A stretch of 64,000 nucleotides of DNA from Companilactobacillus farciminis KCTC 3681 = DSM 20184 (GTDB lineage Bacteria > Bacillota > Bacilli > Lactobacillales > Lactobacillaceae), in NCBI RefSeq assembly GCF_002706745.1, contig NZ_CP017702.1, forward strand, positions 1,364,001 to 1,428,000, read 5' to 3'. Under the pieces are notes generated by a model. The model searched no databases. It was not told the origin of the DNA and worked only from the letters and a program-made list of their open reading frames with translations. The position numbers and the translations under genes are program-made. This document shows positions 9,484-18,803 of the stretch, piece after piece (position 1 is the stretch's first letter; each line of letters starts with the position of its first letter).

Positions 9484-9511
9484 TTGAATTTAATTGGATT
9501 TAGTGTATACT
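9484..9511 (+). promoter_or_regulatory. Promoter of rnpB
   Basis: TTGAAT (9484-9489), a 16-nt spacer and TATACT (9506-9511) place the start point at about 9518, where the RNase P RNA P1 helix begins. Confidence 0.65.
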
Positions 9512-9517
9512 GTTCAA

Positions 9518-9897
9518 GTCGGTAAATTACGAGTAATCGCGGTCTAGTTATCTAGGCTGAGGAAGGTCCACGCCCGCGCGAACTGAGATGTTTGCAGTGT
9601 TTGTGCTTGGCCTAATAAGCCAAGGTACCTTCGGGTAACGGCAGCGAAAGCGCTAAGGTCAGTGAGACTATGCGTTAATAGCTTGAAAGTGCCACAGAGA
9701 CGTATTACTGTGAGAAATTGCAGTGGTGGAACGAGGTAAACCCCGCAAGCGGGCAACCCAAACTTTGGTAGGGGCGCTTCATAACGAGAAATGAATCTAC
9801 TGTGAAGGCTTAATTGTAGATAGATGATTACTAACTGTATTAGGTTTGCCAACCTAATACATGAACAGAACGTGGCCTATAGGAGTTTATCGAGGCA
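9518..9897 (+). ncRNA. rnpB: RNase P RNA, type B
   Basis: The universally conserved blocks are present: GAGGAAGGTCC near the 5' end, GAAAGTGCCACAGAGACG, GGAACGAGGTAAACCCC, AACCCAAACTTTGGTAGGGG, and TAGATAGATGATTA before the 3' helix. The P1 ends pair, with 9519-9528 (TCGGTAAATT) complementary to 9884-9893. This is the ribozyme that trims tRNA 5' leaders. It sits between gpsB and ypsC, as in Bacillus. End coordinates are inferred from the P1 pairing and the following terminator. Confidence 0.95.
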
Positions 9898-9898
9898 G

Positions 9899-9924
9899 AG
9901 GGACGACTTGTTCGTCCTTTTTTT
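9899..9924 (+). terminator. Terminator of rnpB
   Basis: GGACGA (9901-9906) pairs with TCGTCC (9912-9917) and is followed by seven T residues. Confidence 0.85.
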
Positions 9925-9962
9925 ATACAAAAAATTAAATAATAAAAAACAAGAGGGGCAAT

Positions 9963-11078
9963 ATGAAATTAATTGCGACTATGTCAAGCGGCTTTGAATC
10001 TGTAACCGCAAAGGAATTACAAAATTTGGGATACGATACAAAGACTGAGAATGGTAAAGTCTATTTTGACGGTGAATATGAAGATATCGCCAGAGCTAAC
10101 CTTTGGTTACGCAGTGCCGATAGAATCAAAATCTTGATCGATAGTTTTAAAGCAGTAACTTTTGAAGAACTATTCGATAAAGTTTATGCAATTGACTGGG
10201 ACAACTGGCTACCTTTGAATGCTGCTTTTCCTATCAAAGCAAGAACTGTTAAGTCTCAATTACATTCAGAAAGAGATATTCAAGCAATCACAAAAAAAGC
10301 CATCGTTAATAAAATGGCTGATGTTTTCATGCGTCGTGGTAGATTACCGGAGACTGGTGCAAAATTTCAAATTGAAACTCGTATTCACAAAGATATGGTC
10401 GAGGTAACACTTGATACAACTGGTGATTCTTTGTACAAACGTGGTTATCGTGTTGAACACGGTGCAGCTCCATTGAAGGAAAACTTTGCGGCCGCAATGA
10501 TTCTTCTAACTGTATGGCACCCTGAAGAAGATCCATTCATCGATCCAACGACTGGTTCTGGAACAATTGCTATTGAAGCGGCTCGCTTGGCTAGAAACAT
10601 TGCACCAGGAATCCAACGTCACTTCCTATTTGAAAATTTCGATTGGTTTGATCCTAAGATCTTAGCTAACTTGAAAGATGAGGCTAAGGCTGGCGAAAAA
10701 GATGTCGATTTAAATATCTTTGCTAGTGATATTGATGGCTCAATGATAGATATTGCAAAATTGAATGCTCACGATGCTGGCGTGTTGCATGATATCAAAT
10801 TCAAGCAAGTTGCCGTTAAAGATCTAAAGATCGAAGGCGAATACGGAACAATCATTACCAATCCTCCTTACGGTCAACGTATGAGTGATATGGAAAATGT
10901 TCGTAAACTGTATAAAGAAATGGGAGAAGTCTTTGCGACCGCTCCCACTTGGAATAAGTATATTTTGACTAGTGATACTGAATTTGAAAAGTATTATGGT
11001 CAACAAGCTACTAAGAAACGTAAATTGTATAATGGTTCAATTAGAACTGACTTTTATCAATACTGGGCAAAACACTAA
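9963..11078 (+). CDS. ypsC: THUMP-domain rRNA guanine-N2 methyltransferase (YpsC/RlmL type)
   Basis: This 371-residue protein has an N-terminal THUMP RNA-binding domain (about 45-155) and a C-terminal class I SAM methyltransferase with DPTTGSGTIAIEA (SAM loop) and TNPPYGQRM (catalytic NPPY). The family methylates guanine N2 of 23S rRNA. It corresponds to the N-terminal half of the fused E. coli RlmL enzyme. Preceded by GAGGGGC; position after rnpB matches B. subtilis ypsC. The exact target base is inferred only from the family. Its 3' end overlaps corA by four bases, convergently. Confidence 0.88.
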   Translation: MKLIATMSSGFESVTAKELQNLGYDTKTENGKVYFDGEYEDIARANLWLRSADRIKILIDSFKAVTFEELFDKVYAIDWDNWLPLNAAFPIKARTVKSQLHSERDIQAITKKAIVNKMADVFMRRGRLPETGAKFQIETRIHKDMVEVTLDTTGDSLYKRGYRVEHGAAPLKENFAAAMILLTVWHPEEDPFIDPTTGSGTIAIEAARLARNIAPGIQRHFLFENFDWFDPKILANLKDEAKAGEKDVDLNIFASDIDGSMIDIAKLNAHDAGVLHDIKFKQVAVKDLKIEGEYGTIITNPPYGQRMSDMENVRKLYKEMGEVFATAPTWNKYILTSDTEFEKYYGQQATKKRKLYNGSIRTDFYQYWAKH

Positions 11079-12019
11079 AGACTGTTTCTACGATGTAGAT
11101 CCCAGAGAATTATTAGAATAATAGCTACGGTAATGATTAATGAAAATACCCACGACCATTTTTGATCGGCAATTGGCAATTTCATATTCATTCCGTAAAA
11201 ACCCGATACGATCGTGGGGATACTGAGAATAATGGTGTAAACCGTCAGTATCTTCATGGTCGTATTTGTTCTATTATTGAGAATATTGTTGTAAGTGTTC
11301 GAAATTCGATCGATAATATCAGAACTAAGGTCAACTTGGTTTTTGATCTGCTCAATTTCAACTAGAGAATCGTGCAGGTGTTCCTTACTGACTTTATCCA
11401 AATGAATCACTTGAGAATTGCCACTAGAGACCATCTGAAGCTGTTTTACAACAGTATAGTTATCATTGATGGCAGTGTTTAAATAAGTCGTCAAATCTTC
11501 TAAATCAGACAGATCCAAAATTTGATTTTCTGATGAATGATGGCGACGGATCAAAGACTGAATTTTATTTCTTTGTAAATCTATTTCACTAATTTGATCG
11601 CTATAGTCACTGGAAATTTGGTCAAAAGTATTAAAAATGAATTCCCAAATTTCTTTTTGATATTTTTTACTCAAATGATTTTTAACGTCGATGAGATAAT
11701 CTTTGATGTAGTGGGTAGCGTCATTAGTAAATAAAAATAGTTGTTGATCTTTAATAGCTAGTGATATCGGCAAAACTCGTTGAGATAGATCTTCCACCTG
11801 GTCATTTTCGTTTTGCACATTGTAAACAATCAAGTAGGTTTTGCTCAAATCATCATATTCAAAACGAGCTCGTTCATTTTCATCGTCGGCGTAGTCCAAA
11901 ACTTCATTAGTCAAGCGATACTCTTCAATTAGTTTCATTCGGTCATCATCATTTAAATTAGTCGTTGAATGAACGTCGATTAGACTTATTGAATCATTTA
12001 AAACAATTTCATTAATCAT
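11075..12019 (-). CDS. corA: CorA-family divalent cation (Mg2+) transporter
   Basis: This 314-residue protein has a cytoplasmic alpha/beta N-domain, a long stalk helix (about 115-255) and two C-terminal membrane helices. The first ends in the diagnostic GFYGMN motif (YGMNMKLP) of the CorA selectivity filter, and the last helix is followed by a basic tail (DLHRRNSL). It would import Mg2+ down the membrane potential as a pentamer. The gene is monocistronic, downstream of lplA and separated from it by a terminator. Confidence 0.9.
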   Translation of the reverse strand: MINEIVLNDSISLIDVHSTTNLNDDDRMKLIEEYRLTNEVLDYADDENERARFEYDDLSKTYLIVYNVQNENDQVEDLSQRVLPISLAIKDQQLFLFTNDATHYIKDYLIDVKNHLSKKYQKEIWEFIFNTFDQISSDYSDQISEIDLQRNKIQSLIRRHHSSENQILDLSDLEDLTTYLNTAINDNYTVVKQLQMVSSGNSQVIHLDKVSKEHLHDSLVEIEQIKNQVDLSSDIIDRISNTYNNILNNRTNTTMKILTVYTIILSIPTIVSGFYGMNMKLPIADQKWSWVFSLIITVAIILIILWDLHRRNSL

Positions 12020-12059
12020 CTTTTAACCCCTTATTAAAGATAATCATAACAAAAATAAA

Positions 12060-12098
12060 AAACGAGTCGAGAATTATTTTTCTCGGCTCATTTTGATT
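12060..12098 (-). terminator. Terminator downstream of lplA
   Basis: A 10-bp stem GAGTCGAGAA/TTCTCGGCTC (one G-U pair) is followed, on the minus strand, by a T-rich run. It separates lplA from corA. Confidence 0.75.
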
Positions 12099-12121
12099 TA
12101 AAAGAGTAGACAAAATTTGCT

Positions 12122-13135
12122 TTAGGGAGTGAAGAGTTTTCCTAGATCCTGTTCTGGAATTCCCTTAAAGTAATCATCCAAATTAAATTGTCCAAGAACT
12201 TTCAAAATTTCATCACGATCAAATTTAACATTTAATAATTTTTGTTTAATATCATTAACATCTTTCATACCAAAGAAATCACCATATATTTCAACATTCT
12301 CGACGACGCCGTTAGCGATGTTATAACGAACGTCAACTGTTCCCATGTCAAAATGTTTTCTTTGCTTAGCAGTGAAAGCGGGGGACTTACCATAGACCCA
12401 ATCCCAATTGTAATAATATTGTTCTTTGATTTTATCGATGGCTTTTTGATCTTCTTCAGTCACGACATATTCATGATCTTTAATTTCATCAAGACTGTTG
12501 GCGTGGAATAATTCTAATAATAAACGGTCACGGAATTGCTCAGTCGTCAGATTTTGATATTCAGAAGCTAAGTATGGACGTAGATTAGTTACACGACTTC
12601 TGATTGATTTGATACCTTTAGAAGCAATCTTGTCTTTTTGAACGTGCAAAGCCTTAGTAAGGACATCTAGGTCAACGTCAAGTGATAAAGTTCCATGTGA
12701 GAAAGTCTTGCCGTTTCTAGAATACATGGCGTTTCCAGAAAACTTCTTGCCATCAACTAACAAGTCATTTCGACCAGAAACTTCGGCCGTGGTAGCGCCC
12801 ATTTGGTGCAAGGCATCAATAATTGGTTGGGTGAAAGACTTAAAGTCACCGAAGTTTTTATCATCAGAATCGACTACGAAACTAAAACATAAATTGCCTA
12901 AATCTTGGTAGACGGCACCACCACCAGAAATACGACGGGTAACTGTGATATTGTTATCCTTAATGTAGTCGCTGTTGATCTCTTCAAGGGTATTTTGATT
13001 ACGACCAACGATGATACAAGATTTTTCAATGTAAAATAGGACTAATGGTTCATCAAATTTCACGTTATTCATTAAATATTGCTCAGTAGCTAAATTATCG
13101 CGAATGTCACGATCTTTCATAACAACATAATACAT
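12122..13135 (-). CDS. lplA: Lipoate-protein ligase A
   Basis: This 337-residue ligase adenylates exogenous lipoate and transfers it to E2 or GcvH domains. The catalytic domain (1-245) shows RRISGGGAVYQDLGN, the lipoyl-AMP loop, plus GRNDLLVDGKKFSGNA. A small C-terminal accessory domain follows. The length matches two-domain LplA. It is monocistronic. A cre-like sequence (13160-13173) lies about 25 bp upstream of the start, so catabolite repression is possible. No lipoylated complex is encoded in the window. Confidence 0.93.
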   Translation of the reverse strand: MYYVVMKDRDIRDNLATEQYLMNNVKFDEPLVLFYIEKSCIIVGRNQNTLEEINSDYIKDNNITVTRRISGGGAVYQDLGNLCFSFVVDSDDKNFGDFKSFTQPIIDALHQMGATTAEVSGRNDLLVDGKKFSGNAMYSRNGKTFSHGTLSLDVDLDVLTKALHVQKDKIASKGIKSIRSRVTNLRPYLASEYQNLTTEQFRDRLLLELFHANSLDEIKDHEYVVTEEDQKAIDKIKEQYYYNWDWVYGKSPAFTAKQRKHFDMGTVDVRYNIANGVVENVEIYGDFFGMKDVNDIKQKLLNVKFDRDEILKVLGQFNLDDYFKGIPEQDLGKLFTP

Positions 13136-13159
13136 AAGGAAATCCCCCTCAACTTTAAT

Positions 13160-13173
13160 TGAAAACGTTTTAA
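13160..13173 (-). promoter_or_regulatory. Candidate cre (CcpA) site upstream of lplA
   Basis: TGAAAACGTTTTAA matches the consensus TGWAANCGNTNWCA at 13 of 14 positions and is nearly palindromic. It lies in the lplA promoter/leader region. Inferred from sequence only. Confidence 0.45.
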
Positions 13174-13201
13174 TCGTAGCATAGTTTCTATTTTCTAAAA
13201 A

Positions 13202-13606
13202 CTATTTAGACCTATGTTTACGAATGTTTAACATTTTTTGATGAACCTGGGCGTGGGCGGCGCTATTTTCTTTATCTGAGACGTGTTTAGCAAAGTAAAA
13301 TGGAAACGATTTCAGCTCTTTTAAGATGTCATCTAATATCGGTTGATAGTGCTTAGAATATTTTTTGTTCAAACTATCAATCACGATTTGGCTGTCAGAG
13401 TGAATCTGGATAATGTCGTGATTCCAATTTTTTTCTATAATTTTTTTCAAAGCAATCTTTAATGCCAAGAATTCCAAATAGTGATTGTCATTAAAATCTT
13501 GTTCAAGAGCATCGCTATAAAATTTATTATTTTGCTTTATTACAAACGCAACGACGCCAAGATTTAAATTAGTATTTAATCCGGCATCGGTGTACAATTT
13601 AATCAT
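13202..13606 (-). CDS. RNase HI-like protein (variant active site)
   Basis: This 134-residue RNase H-fold protein carries the first three catalytic acidic residues: D7 (LYTDAG), E45 (YLEFLAL) and D71 (HSDS). The fourth, usually the Asp of N..AD, is His118 here (ENSAAHAQV), so activity is uncertain. It resembles the small RNase HI-family proteins of lactobacilli rather than full E. coli RnhA, which has a basic protrusion. It is divergent from ebsA, and its start sits about 28 bp from the ebsA start. Confidence 0.75.
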   Translation of the reverse strand: MIKLYTDAGLNTNLNLGVVAFVIKQNNKFYSDALEQDFNDNHYLEFLALKIALKKIIEKNWNHDIIQIHSDSQIVIDSLNKKYSKHYQPILDDILKELKSFPFYFAKHVSDKENSAAHAQVHQKMLNIRKHRSK

Positions 13607-13633
13607 ATTATTTAGAACCTTTCAGGAGAAATT

Positions 13634-14032
13634 ATGTCAAAGAAACATTTTGTTCAACCAACTGGCGCATGGGGCGTGATCATGTGGTCTATCGCATTAA
13701 GTCTAGCTTGTTTAGGTATTATTTTACAACTGGAGATCATGGCGCTTAGTTTTATTCCATTTATAGTTTGGATTATTGATGGTATTTATGTCTTTTACAT
13801 TATTACCAATTCTTGGATCAAAATTTCTAAGGATTCAGTTACTATCAAAGAACCATACTATAAGGCACGTGTATTTAAACACGAAGATGTTAACATAAGG
13901 GCGGACAATAATTGGACAATGGAATTCCACTTCAGTAATCGGGATTTCTTTCCATTCAAAATTATTTCTACAAAGGGAATTTTAAATATAATCAAAAAAG
14001 AAGCAGGTGAAAGCAATGTCATTTCCAAGTGA
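13634..14032 (+). CDS. EbsA-family membrane protein
   Basis: This 132-residue protein has two closely spaced membrane helices (about 16-35 and 39-60) followed by a basic, beta-rich cytoplasmic-type domain, a PH-like layout found in the EbsA family of Lactobacillales (named from the Enterococcus ebs locus). The biochemical role is not established. Preceded by CAGGAG at 13622. Its end overlaps fhs by 17 bp, suggesting co-transcription. Confidence 0.65.
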   Translation: MSKKHFVQPTGAWGVIMWSIALSLACLGIILQLEIMALSFIPFIVWIIDGIYVFYIITNSWIKISKDSVTIKEPYYKARVFKHEDVNIRADNNWTMEFHFSNRDFFPFKIISTKGILNIIKKEAGESNVISK

Positions 14033-15701
14033 TATCGAAATTGCTCAAATTAATGAGCATGACAATATGAAAAATATTAACGAAATTGCTAAAAAAATAG
14101 GTTTAACACCAGATGATATTGAACCATACGGTCACTACAAAGCTAAGTTTTCTGGTCGTAGTATTGCAAAAACTATGGATGAAAAAGATGATGGCAAGTT
14201 GATCCTAGTAACTTCCATTAATCCTACTCCAGCTGGAGAAGGTAAGTCGACAGTTGCTATTGGTTTAGCTGATTCTTTACAATCGCTCGGCAAGAAAACT
14301 GTTTTGGCACTTCGTGAACCATCTTTAGGACCCGTTATGGGAATGAAAGGTGGAGCTACCGGCGGTGGATACGCTCAAGTAGTACCAATGGAAGATATCA
14401 ATCTTCATTTTACAGGTGATATGCACGCCTTGACTAGTGCGGTCAATACTTTGGCTGCTTTGATCGATAATCATATTCATCAAGGTAACGCTTTAAATAT
14501 CGATCCTAGAAGAATCGTCTGGAAGCGCGCTTTAGATATCAACGATCGTGCGCTTAGAAACATCGTTGTTGGTCTTGGTGGCCCATTCAACTCTGTTCCT
14601 CGTGAAGAACACTTTGAAATCACCGTTGCCAGTGAATTGATGGCGGTACTTTGTTTAGCACAAGATATCGATGATTTGAAAGAACGTATTTCTAATATTT
14701 TGATTGCTTATACTTTTGACAAGAAACCAATCTTCGTTAGAGATTTGCACGTTGAAGGAGCAATTACAGTTCTCCTAAAAGATGCCTTGAAGCCAAATCT
14801 AGTTCAAACTTTGGAAAACACACCAGCTATTATTCATGGTGGACCTTTTGCTAATATTGCTCACGGATGCAATAGTATCCTTGCTACTAAATTAGCTATG
14901 AAATTAGGCGATTACGCTGTTACCGAGGCAGGCTTTGGTGCTGACCTTGGTGGCGAGAAATTCTTGGACATCGTAACGCCAAAATTGAATCACGCACCAA
15001 ACGCTATCGTTATTGTTGCTACGGTTCGTGCCTTGAAGTACAACGGTGGTCAAAAATTAGCTGATATTCAAAATGAGGACTTGAACGCCTTGAATCTTGG
15101 CTTTAAGAACTTGAAACGTCATATCCATAATATGCGTTACTATCACATTCCAGTAGTTGTTGCCATCAACAAATTTGCTACTGATACTGATAATGAAATC
15201 AAGCTTTTGACTAGTTTATGTGATGAAGTAGGCGTTGATGTACAACTAGCTGAAATCCATCACAATGGTAGTAAAGGTGGTCAAGCATTGGCTAAGGCTG
15301 TTATCAAAGCAACTGAAAAAGCAGCTAACTATACTCGTTTGTATGAAGACGGCGAAACAACAGAAGCTAAGATTGCTACGATTGCTTCAGAAGTTTACGG
15401 CGCTAACAACGTTGAATACAGCAAAAAAGCTCGCAACCAATTACAAGTACTAAAAGATAATGCTTGGGATGATCTTCCAGTATGTATCGCTAAAACTCAA
15501 TATTCACTCAGTGATGATCCTAAGAGACTCGGCTCACCAAGAGACTTTACGCTTCACGTAACTGATATCATTCCAAAATTAGGTGCCGGATTCGTGGTTG
15601 TTTTGACAGGTAACGTAATGACTATGCCAGGACTTCCTAAGAAACCAGCAGCTTTGAACATGGATGTTGATAATGAAGGTACTATCGGAGGATTGTTCTA
15701 G
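14016..15701 (+). CDS. fhs: Formate-tetrahydrofolate ligase
   Basis: This 561-residue enzyme makes 10-formyl-THF from formate, THF and ATP for purine and fMet synthesis. The P-loop [14 protein letters not shown] is clear, as are [19 protein letters not shown] and [14 protein letters not shown], all diagnostic. ATG 14016 follows AGGTGA at 14006-14011; the in-frame GTG at 14007 lies inside that SD. It is the third gene in an ebsA-fhs-lspA-rluD run with overlapping ends. The oxalate decarboxylase at 42.6 kb would supply formate. Confidence 0.96.
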   Translation: MSFPSDIEIAQINEHDNMKNINEIAKKIGLTPDDIEPYGHYKAKFSGRSIAKTMDEKDDGKLILVTSINPTPAGEGKSTVAIGLADSLQSLGKKTVLALREPSLGPVMGMKGGATGGGYAQVVPMEDINLHFTGDMHALTSAVNTLAALIDNHIHQGNALNIDPRRIVWKRALDINDRALRNIVVGLGGPFNSVPREEHFEITVASELMAVLCLAQDIDDLKERISNILIAYTFDKKPIFVRDLHVEGAITVLLKDALKPNLVQTLENTPAIIHGGPFANIAHGCNSILATKLAMKLGDYAVTEAGFGADLGGEKFLDIVTPKLNHAPNAIVIVATVRALKYNGGQKLADIQNEDLNALNLGFKNLKRHIHNMRYYHIPVVVAINKFATDTDNEIKLLTSLCDEVGVDVQLAEIHHNGSKGGQALAKAVIKATEKAANYTRLYEDGETTEAKIATIASEVYGANNVEYSKKARNQLQVLKDNAWDDLPVCIAKTQYSLSDDPKRLGSPRDFTLHVTDIIPKLGAGFVVVLTGNVMTMPGLPKKPAALNMDVDNEGTIGGLF

Positions 15702-16165
15702 TGCAGTTAGTTTATTGGCTACTGTTTGGGGTTTTAGTTGTTGGTGATCAAGCTCTTAAGTCCTATGTGACGACAAATATTGCACCGATGAGCGTGCATG
15801 ACTTCATCCCTGGTCTTTTATCAATTACGCACATTACAAATACTGGGGCTGCTTGGAGCATGCTAGAAGGTAAAATGATGTTCTTTTACTTGGTAACTAT
15901 CGTGGCTGTGGTCGTTTTAATATATTTATTTGTTAAAGCTGACAAAAAAGATTATCTTTATCGCTTTTCTTTGATATTCTTATTAGCGGGCACAGTTGGT
16001 AATGCCATTGATCGTTTTACTAGACATTTCGTCGTCGACATGTTCAACTTGGACTTTATCAACTTTCCAATCTTTAATCTGGCTGATACTTACATCACAA
16101 TTGGTGTGGTTTTAATTATTGGCTCTTTGATTATCCAACTAGCAGGTGAGAAAAATAATAAGTAA
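15701..16165 (+). CDS. lspA: Lipoprotein signal peptidase (signal peptidase II)
   Basis: This 154-residue aspartyl protease has four membrane helices and cleaves diacylglyceryl-prolipoproteins. The catalytic aspartates lie in GNAIDRF and FNLADTYI, and the family ITNTGAAWSML segment is present. GTG start at 15701, sharing one base with the fhs stop and preceded by GGAGG at 15688-15692. It overlaps rluD by 20 bp. Confidence 0.95.
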   Translation: MQLVYWLLFGVLVVGDQALKSYVTTNIAPMSVHDFIPGLLSITHITNTGAAWSMLEGKMMFFYLVTIVAVVVLIYLFVKADKKDYLYRFSLIFLLAGTVGNAIDRFTRHFVVDMFNLDFINFPIFNLADTYITIGVVLIIGSLIIQLAGEKNNK

Positions 16166-17060
16166 GTCTTTTAACTTAGAATACAATGAAACAAAAAAGG
16201 GTCGTTTAGATGCCTTTATCAATGATGAAATCTCTGAATTAACACGTTCACAGATTCAAAAGTTCATCAAAGATCAATACATTACTGTTAATGGTCAACC
16301 GGTAGCAAAAAGTGGTTTTAAATTAACCAATGGCGATAAAATTTTAGTGAATGTTCCTGAAGAAGAACCGATCGAGGCTATTCCAGAAAATATTCCTATC
16401 GATGTCGTTTATGAGGACGATGACGTCTTAGTCGTTAACAAACCTCAAGGAATGGTAGTTCATCCCGCTGCTGGTCATCCAGACAAGACTTTGGTCAATG
16501 CAATTTTGTACCATTGCCAAATCAACGATGATGACATGATCAGACCAGGTATCGTTCATCGAATCGATAAAGATACTTCAGGTTTATTGATGATAGCGAA
16601 GAACAATTTAGCTAAGCAATCATTGATGAAACAGCTCAAAGAAAAAAGTAATCTTCGCGAGTACGTGGCTATCGTTCACGGCAACTTCAAAGAAAAAACT
16701 GGTAAGATCAATGCACCGTTAGGCCGTTCAAAAACTGATCGTAAGAAACAAGCGGTCGTTGAAAATGGTCGTAATGCGGTTACTCACTTTACCGTTTTGG
16801 AACAATTTGAAAATTACTCGCTTTTAAAATTAAAATTAGAAACTGGTCGTACGCACCAAATTAGAGTACATATGCAATACATCGGTCATCCCGTTGCGGG
16901 AGATCCTTTGTATGGTCCTAAAAATACTCTAAAAGGCAATGGTCAATTTTTACATGCTAAAACTTTAGGGTTCGTTCATCCAAGAACTAACAAATGGATG
17001 GAATTTTCAGTTGAACCCCCAAAGATTTTCTTAGACACTTTAATGCAATTACGTCATTGA
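16146..17060 (+). CDS. RluD-family pseudouridine synthase
   Basis: This 304-residue protein has an N-terminal S4 RNA-binding domain (about 15-75) and a catalytic PseudoU_synth_2 domain with HRIDKDTSGLLM (catalytic Asp) and LETGRTHQIRVHM. It isomerises uridines in 23S rRNA, most likely the helix 69 sites, like B. subtilis YlyB, which also follows lspA and precedes pyrR. The GTG at 16146 is the only standard start near the 5' end but has a poor SD. AGCAGGTGAG at 16141-16150 overlaps it, so the true start could be a rare codon a few triplets downstream. Confidence 0.88.
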   Translation: MRKIISKSFNLEYNETKKGRLDAFINDEISELTRSQIQKFIKDQYITVNGQPVAKSGFKLTNGDKILVNVPEEEPIEAIPENIPIDVVYEDDDVLVVNKPQGMVVHPAAGHPDKTLVNAILYHCQINDDDMIRPGIVHRIDKDTSGLLMIAKNNLAKQSLMKQLKEKSNLREYVAIVHGNFKEKTGKINAPLGRSKTDRKKQAVVENGRNAVTHFTVLEQFENYSLLKLKLETGRTHQIRVHMQYIGHPVAGDPLYGPKNTLKGNGQFLHAKTLGFVHPRTNKWMEFSVEPPKIFLDTLMQLRH

Positions 17061-17148
17061 CAGTGAAAGCGTCGTGCTATAATGTAAAAATAGAATTGTG
17101 TGCGATTATAAATAAACTAAAGCACTCACTTTGTGGGTGCTTTTTTTT
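17057..17148 (+). promoter_or_regulatory. pyrR promoter and short leader with terminator hairpin
   Basis: TTGACA (17057-17062), a 15-nt spacer and TATAAT (17078-17083) give a start near 17090. After only ~30 nt comes a strong terminator: AAAGCACTCAC (17119-17129), loop TTT, GTGGGTGCTTT, then a T-run. No PyrR-binding loop (consensus with UCCNGNGAGG) is visible, so this is either an unusual attenuator or a terminator of the upstream operon with a read-through promoter. Confidence 0.6.
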
Positions 17149-17165
17149 GAAAGTAGGGAAAATTA

Positions 17166-17693
17166 ATGGCAAAAGAAATTATTGATGGTCAAACGATGAC
17201 TCGTGCATTGACACGTATTACTTATGAAATTATTGAAAGAAACAAGGGAATTGAGGACTTGGTTCTTGTAGGGATTAAAACACGCGGTGTCTTTGTGACT
17301 CACCGAATCGAGTCTAGATTAAAACAGTTAGAGGATATTTCGATTCCAGTTGCGGAACTAGATATTACACCTTATCGTGATGACCAAACTCACGAAGAAA
17401 AAGATATTTCAAAAGTTGACGCCCAACCTCTAGGCATTGATATTAATAACAAACACGTAATCTTAACGGATGATGTTTTATACACTGGTAGAACGATTCG
17501 TGCTGCAATGGATGCTTTGATGAGTGCTGGCCGTCCTAAGAAGATCTCTCTAGCTGTTTTAGTAGATCGTGGACACCGTGAATTACCAATTCGTGCTGAC
17601 TTTGTTGGTAAGAATATTCCAACTTCTCAAAAGGAAAAGATCAAAGTTTCAATGAAAGAAATCGATGGAGAAGATAAGATCGAAATCGAATAA
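17166..17693 (+). CDS. pyrR: Pyrimidine operon regulator / uracil phosphoribosyltransferase PyrR
   Basis: This 175-residue PRTase-fold protein carries the PRPP-binding motif [25 protein letters not shown] segment (about 98-116) and basic RNA-binding residues ([13 protein letters not shown]). PyrR binds pyr mRNA leaders when UMP or UTP is high and attenuates transcription. The only genes behind it are the two degenerate CPSase-like genes. No aspartate transcarbamoylase or other pyr gene follows, which is unusual for a pyrR locus. Confidence 0.93.
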   Translation: MAKEIIDGQTMTRALTRITYEIIERNKGIEDLVLVGIKTRGVFVTHRIESRLKQLEDISIPVAELDITPYRDDQTHEEKDISKVDAQPLGIDINNKHVILTDDVLYTGRTIRAAMDALMSAGRPKKISLAVLVDRGHRELPIRADFVGKNIPTSQKEKIKVSMKEIDGEDKIEIE

Positions 17694-17714
17694 ATATTTG
17701 AGGAGTTGCTTTAG

Positions 17715-18803
17715 ATGAAACGTTATTTAATTTTAGAAGATGGAACAGTTTTTCCTGGAGATGGTTTCGGTTCTTCTATTATTACTACTGGTCAATTAGT
17801 AATATCAAATAATCGTACGGGGATTGAACAATCGGTAACTGATCCTAATACCGAGGGTCAAATTATTGCTTTTACAATTCCTTCTGTGGGTAACTCGGGA
17901 ATTAATCGTGATTTTTATGAGTCAATCAATTCGCAATGTAAGGGAGTCGTAATCGGCTCCTCTAGTTTGTCGACAGTTAATAATTCTATTTCGTTTGAAG
18001 AATGGATCACTAGTTTGAAGATTCCTGGTATTAAAAACGTCGATGTGAGAGCTTTGTCAAAACACATTGCTGAACATGGCGAAATGAAAGCTAGTATCAT
18101 GGATACTCATGATGAACATGCAATCGATCAGATCAAGGCTTTAGTGTTGCCACCAGATTTAGTCAAACGAGTTTCAACTCGACAATCATATCCTAATCCT
18201 AATATGGGTCTAAAAATCGTCATCGTAGATCTTGGCTTAAAATATTCAATTTTGAGACAATTATCTTATCGAGATTGTAATTCGATTATCGTTAATTACA
18301 ATTCGACAGTTGAAGAGATTGAAAATCTTCATCCGGATGGAATTATTTTTTCTAATGGACCTGGTGATCCCAAAGACTTGCCGAAGACGATCGAACGAAT
18401 TCAAACCCTACAAAAGGATTATCCAATTTTAGGGATTGGCCTAGGTAGTTTATTGATAGCTCTTGCAAACGAATGTCAAATAATTCACTTACCACAGCCA
18501 CATCATGAATCATCCTTAGCAGTTAAGGAAGTGGCCAGTGGCAAAATTGATTTTGTTAATCATAATCATTCTTATACTTTAGATCAGAAGTACATCGGTA
18601 GTTCTGATTTTATTGTGACTAATATTTGTGTTGCGGACGGGACTATCGAAGGAATTCGTCATGAATATTTGCCAATTATGGGAGTTTTATTTGAACCAGA
18701 AGCTGCTCCTGGACCAACCGACGGCTATTATGTATTTGATGAATTTATTGATTTGATCGAATCGGTCAAGCAACAGGAGGGAATTAGAAGTCAATGGAAT
18801 TAG
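17715..18803 (+). CDS. CarA-like protein lacking the glutaminase catalytic residues
   Basis: This 362-residue protein has normal CarA length. The N-terminal CPSase small-chain domain (LILEDGTVFPGDGFG; GIKNVDVRALSKHIAEHGEM) and class I amidotransferase fold (FSNGPGDP) are clear. The catalytic triad is gone: the ICLGHQ nucleophile elbow reads IGLGSL (Cys to Gly242), and GHPEASPGP reads FEPEAAPGP (His to Glu327), leaving only Glu329. The GHHGGNHPV substrate loop is also changed. The frame is intact, SD GAGGAG is good, and the end overlaps the next gene by 10 bp. It cannot hydrolyse glutamine by the known mechanism; a structural or regulatory role is inferred. Confidence 0.85.
   Translation: MKRYLILEDGTVFPGDGFGSSIITTGQLVISNNRTGIEQSVTDPNTEGQIIAFTIPSVGNSGINRDFYESINSQCKGVVIGSSSLSTVNNSISFEEWITSLKIPGIKNVDVRALSKHIAEHGEMKASIMDTHDEHAIDQIKALVLPPDLVKRVSTRQSYPNPNMGLKIVIVDLGLKYSILRQLSYRDCNSIIVNYNSTVEEIENLHPDGIIFSNGPGDPKDLPKTIERIQTLQKDYPILGIGLGSLLIALANECQIIHLPQPHHESSLAVKEVASGKIDFVNHNHSYTLDQKYIGSSDFIVTNICVADGTIEGIRHEYLPIMGVLFEPEAAPGPTDGYYVFDEFIDLIESVKQQEGIRSQWN

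Noticed and set aside
9544..9852. 102-codon minus-strand frame
   Set aside because: It lies wholly within the RNase P RNA, whose conserved blocks explain the sequence.
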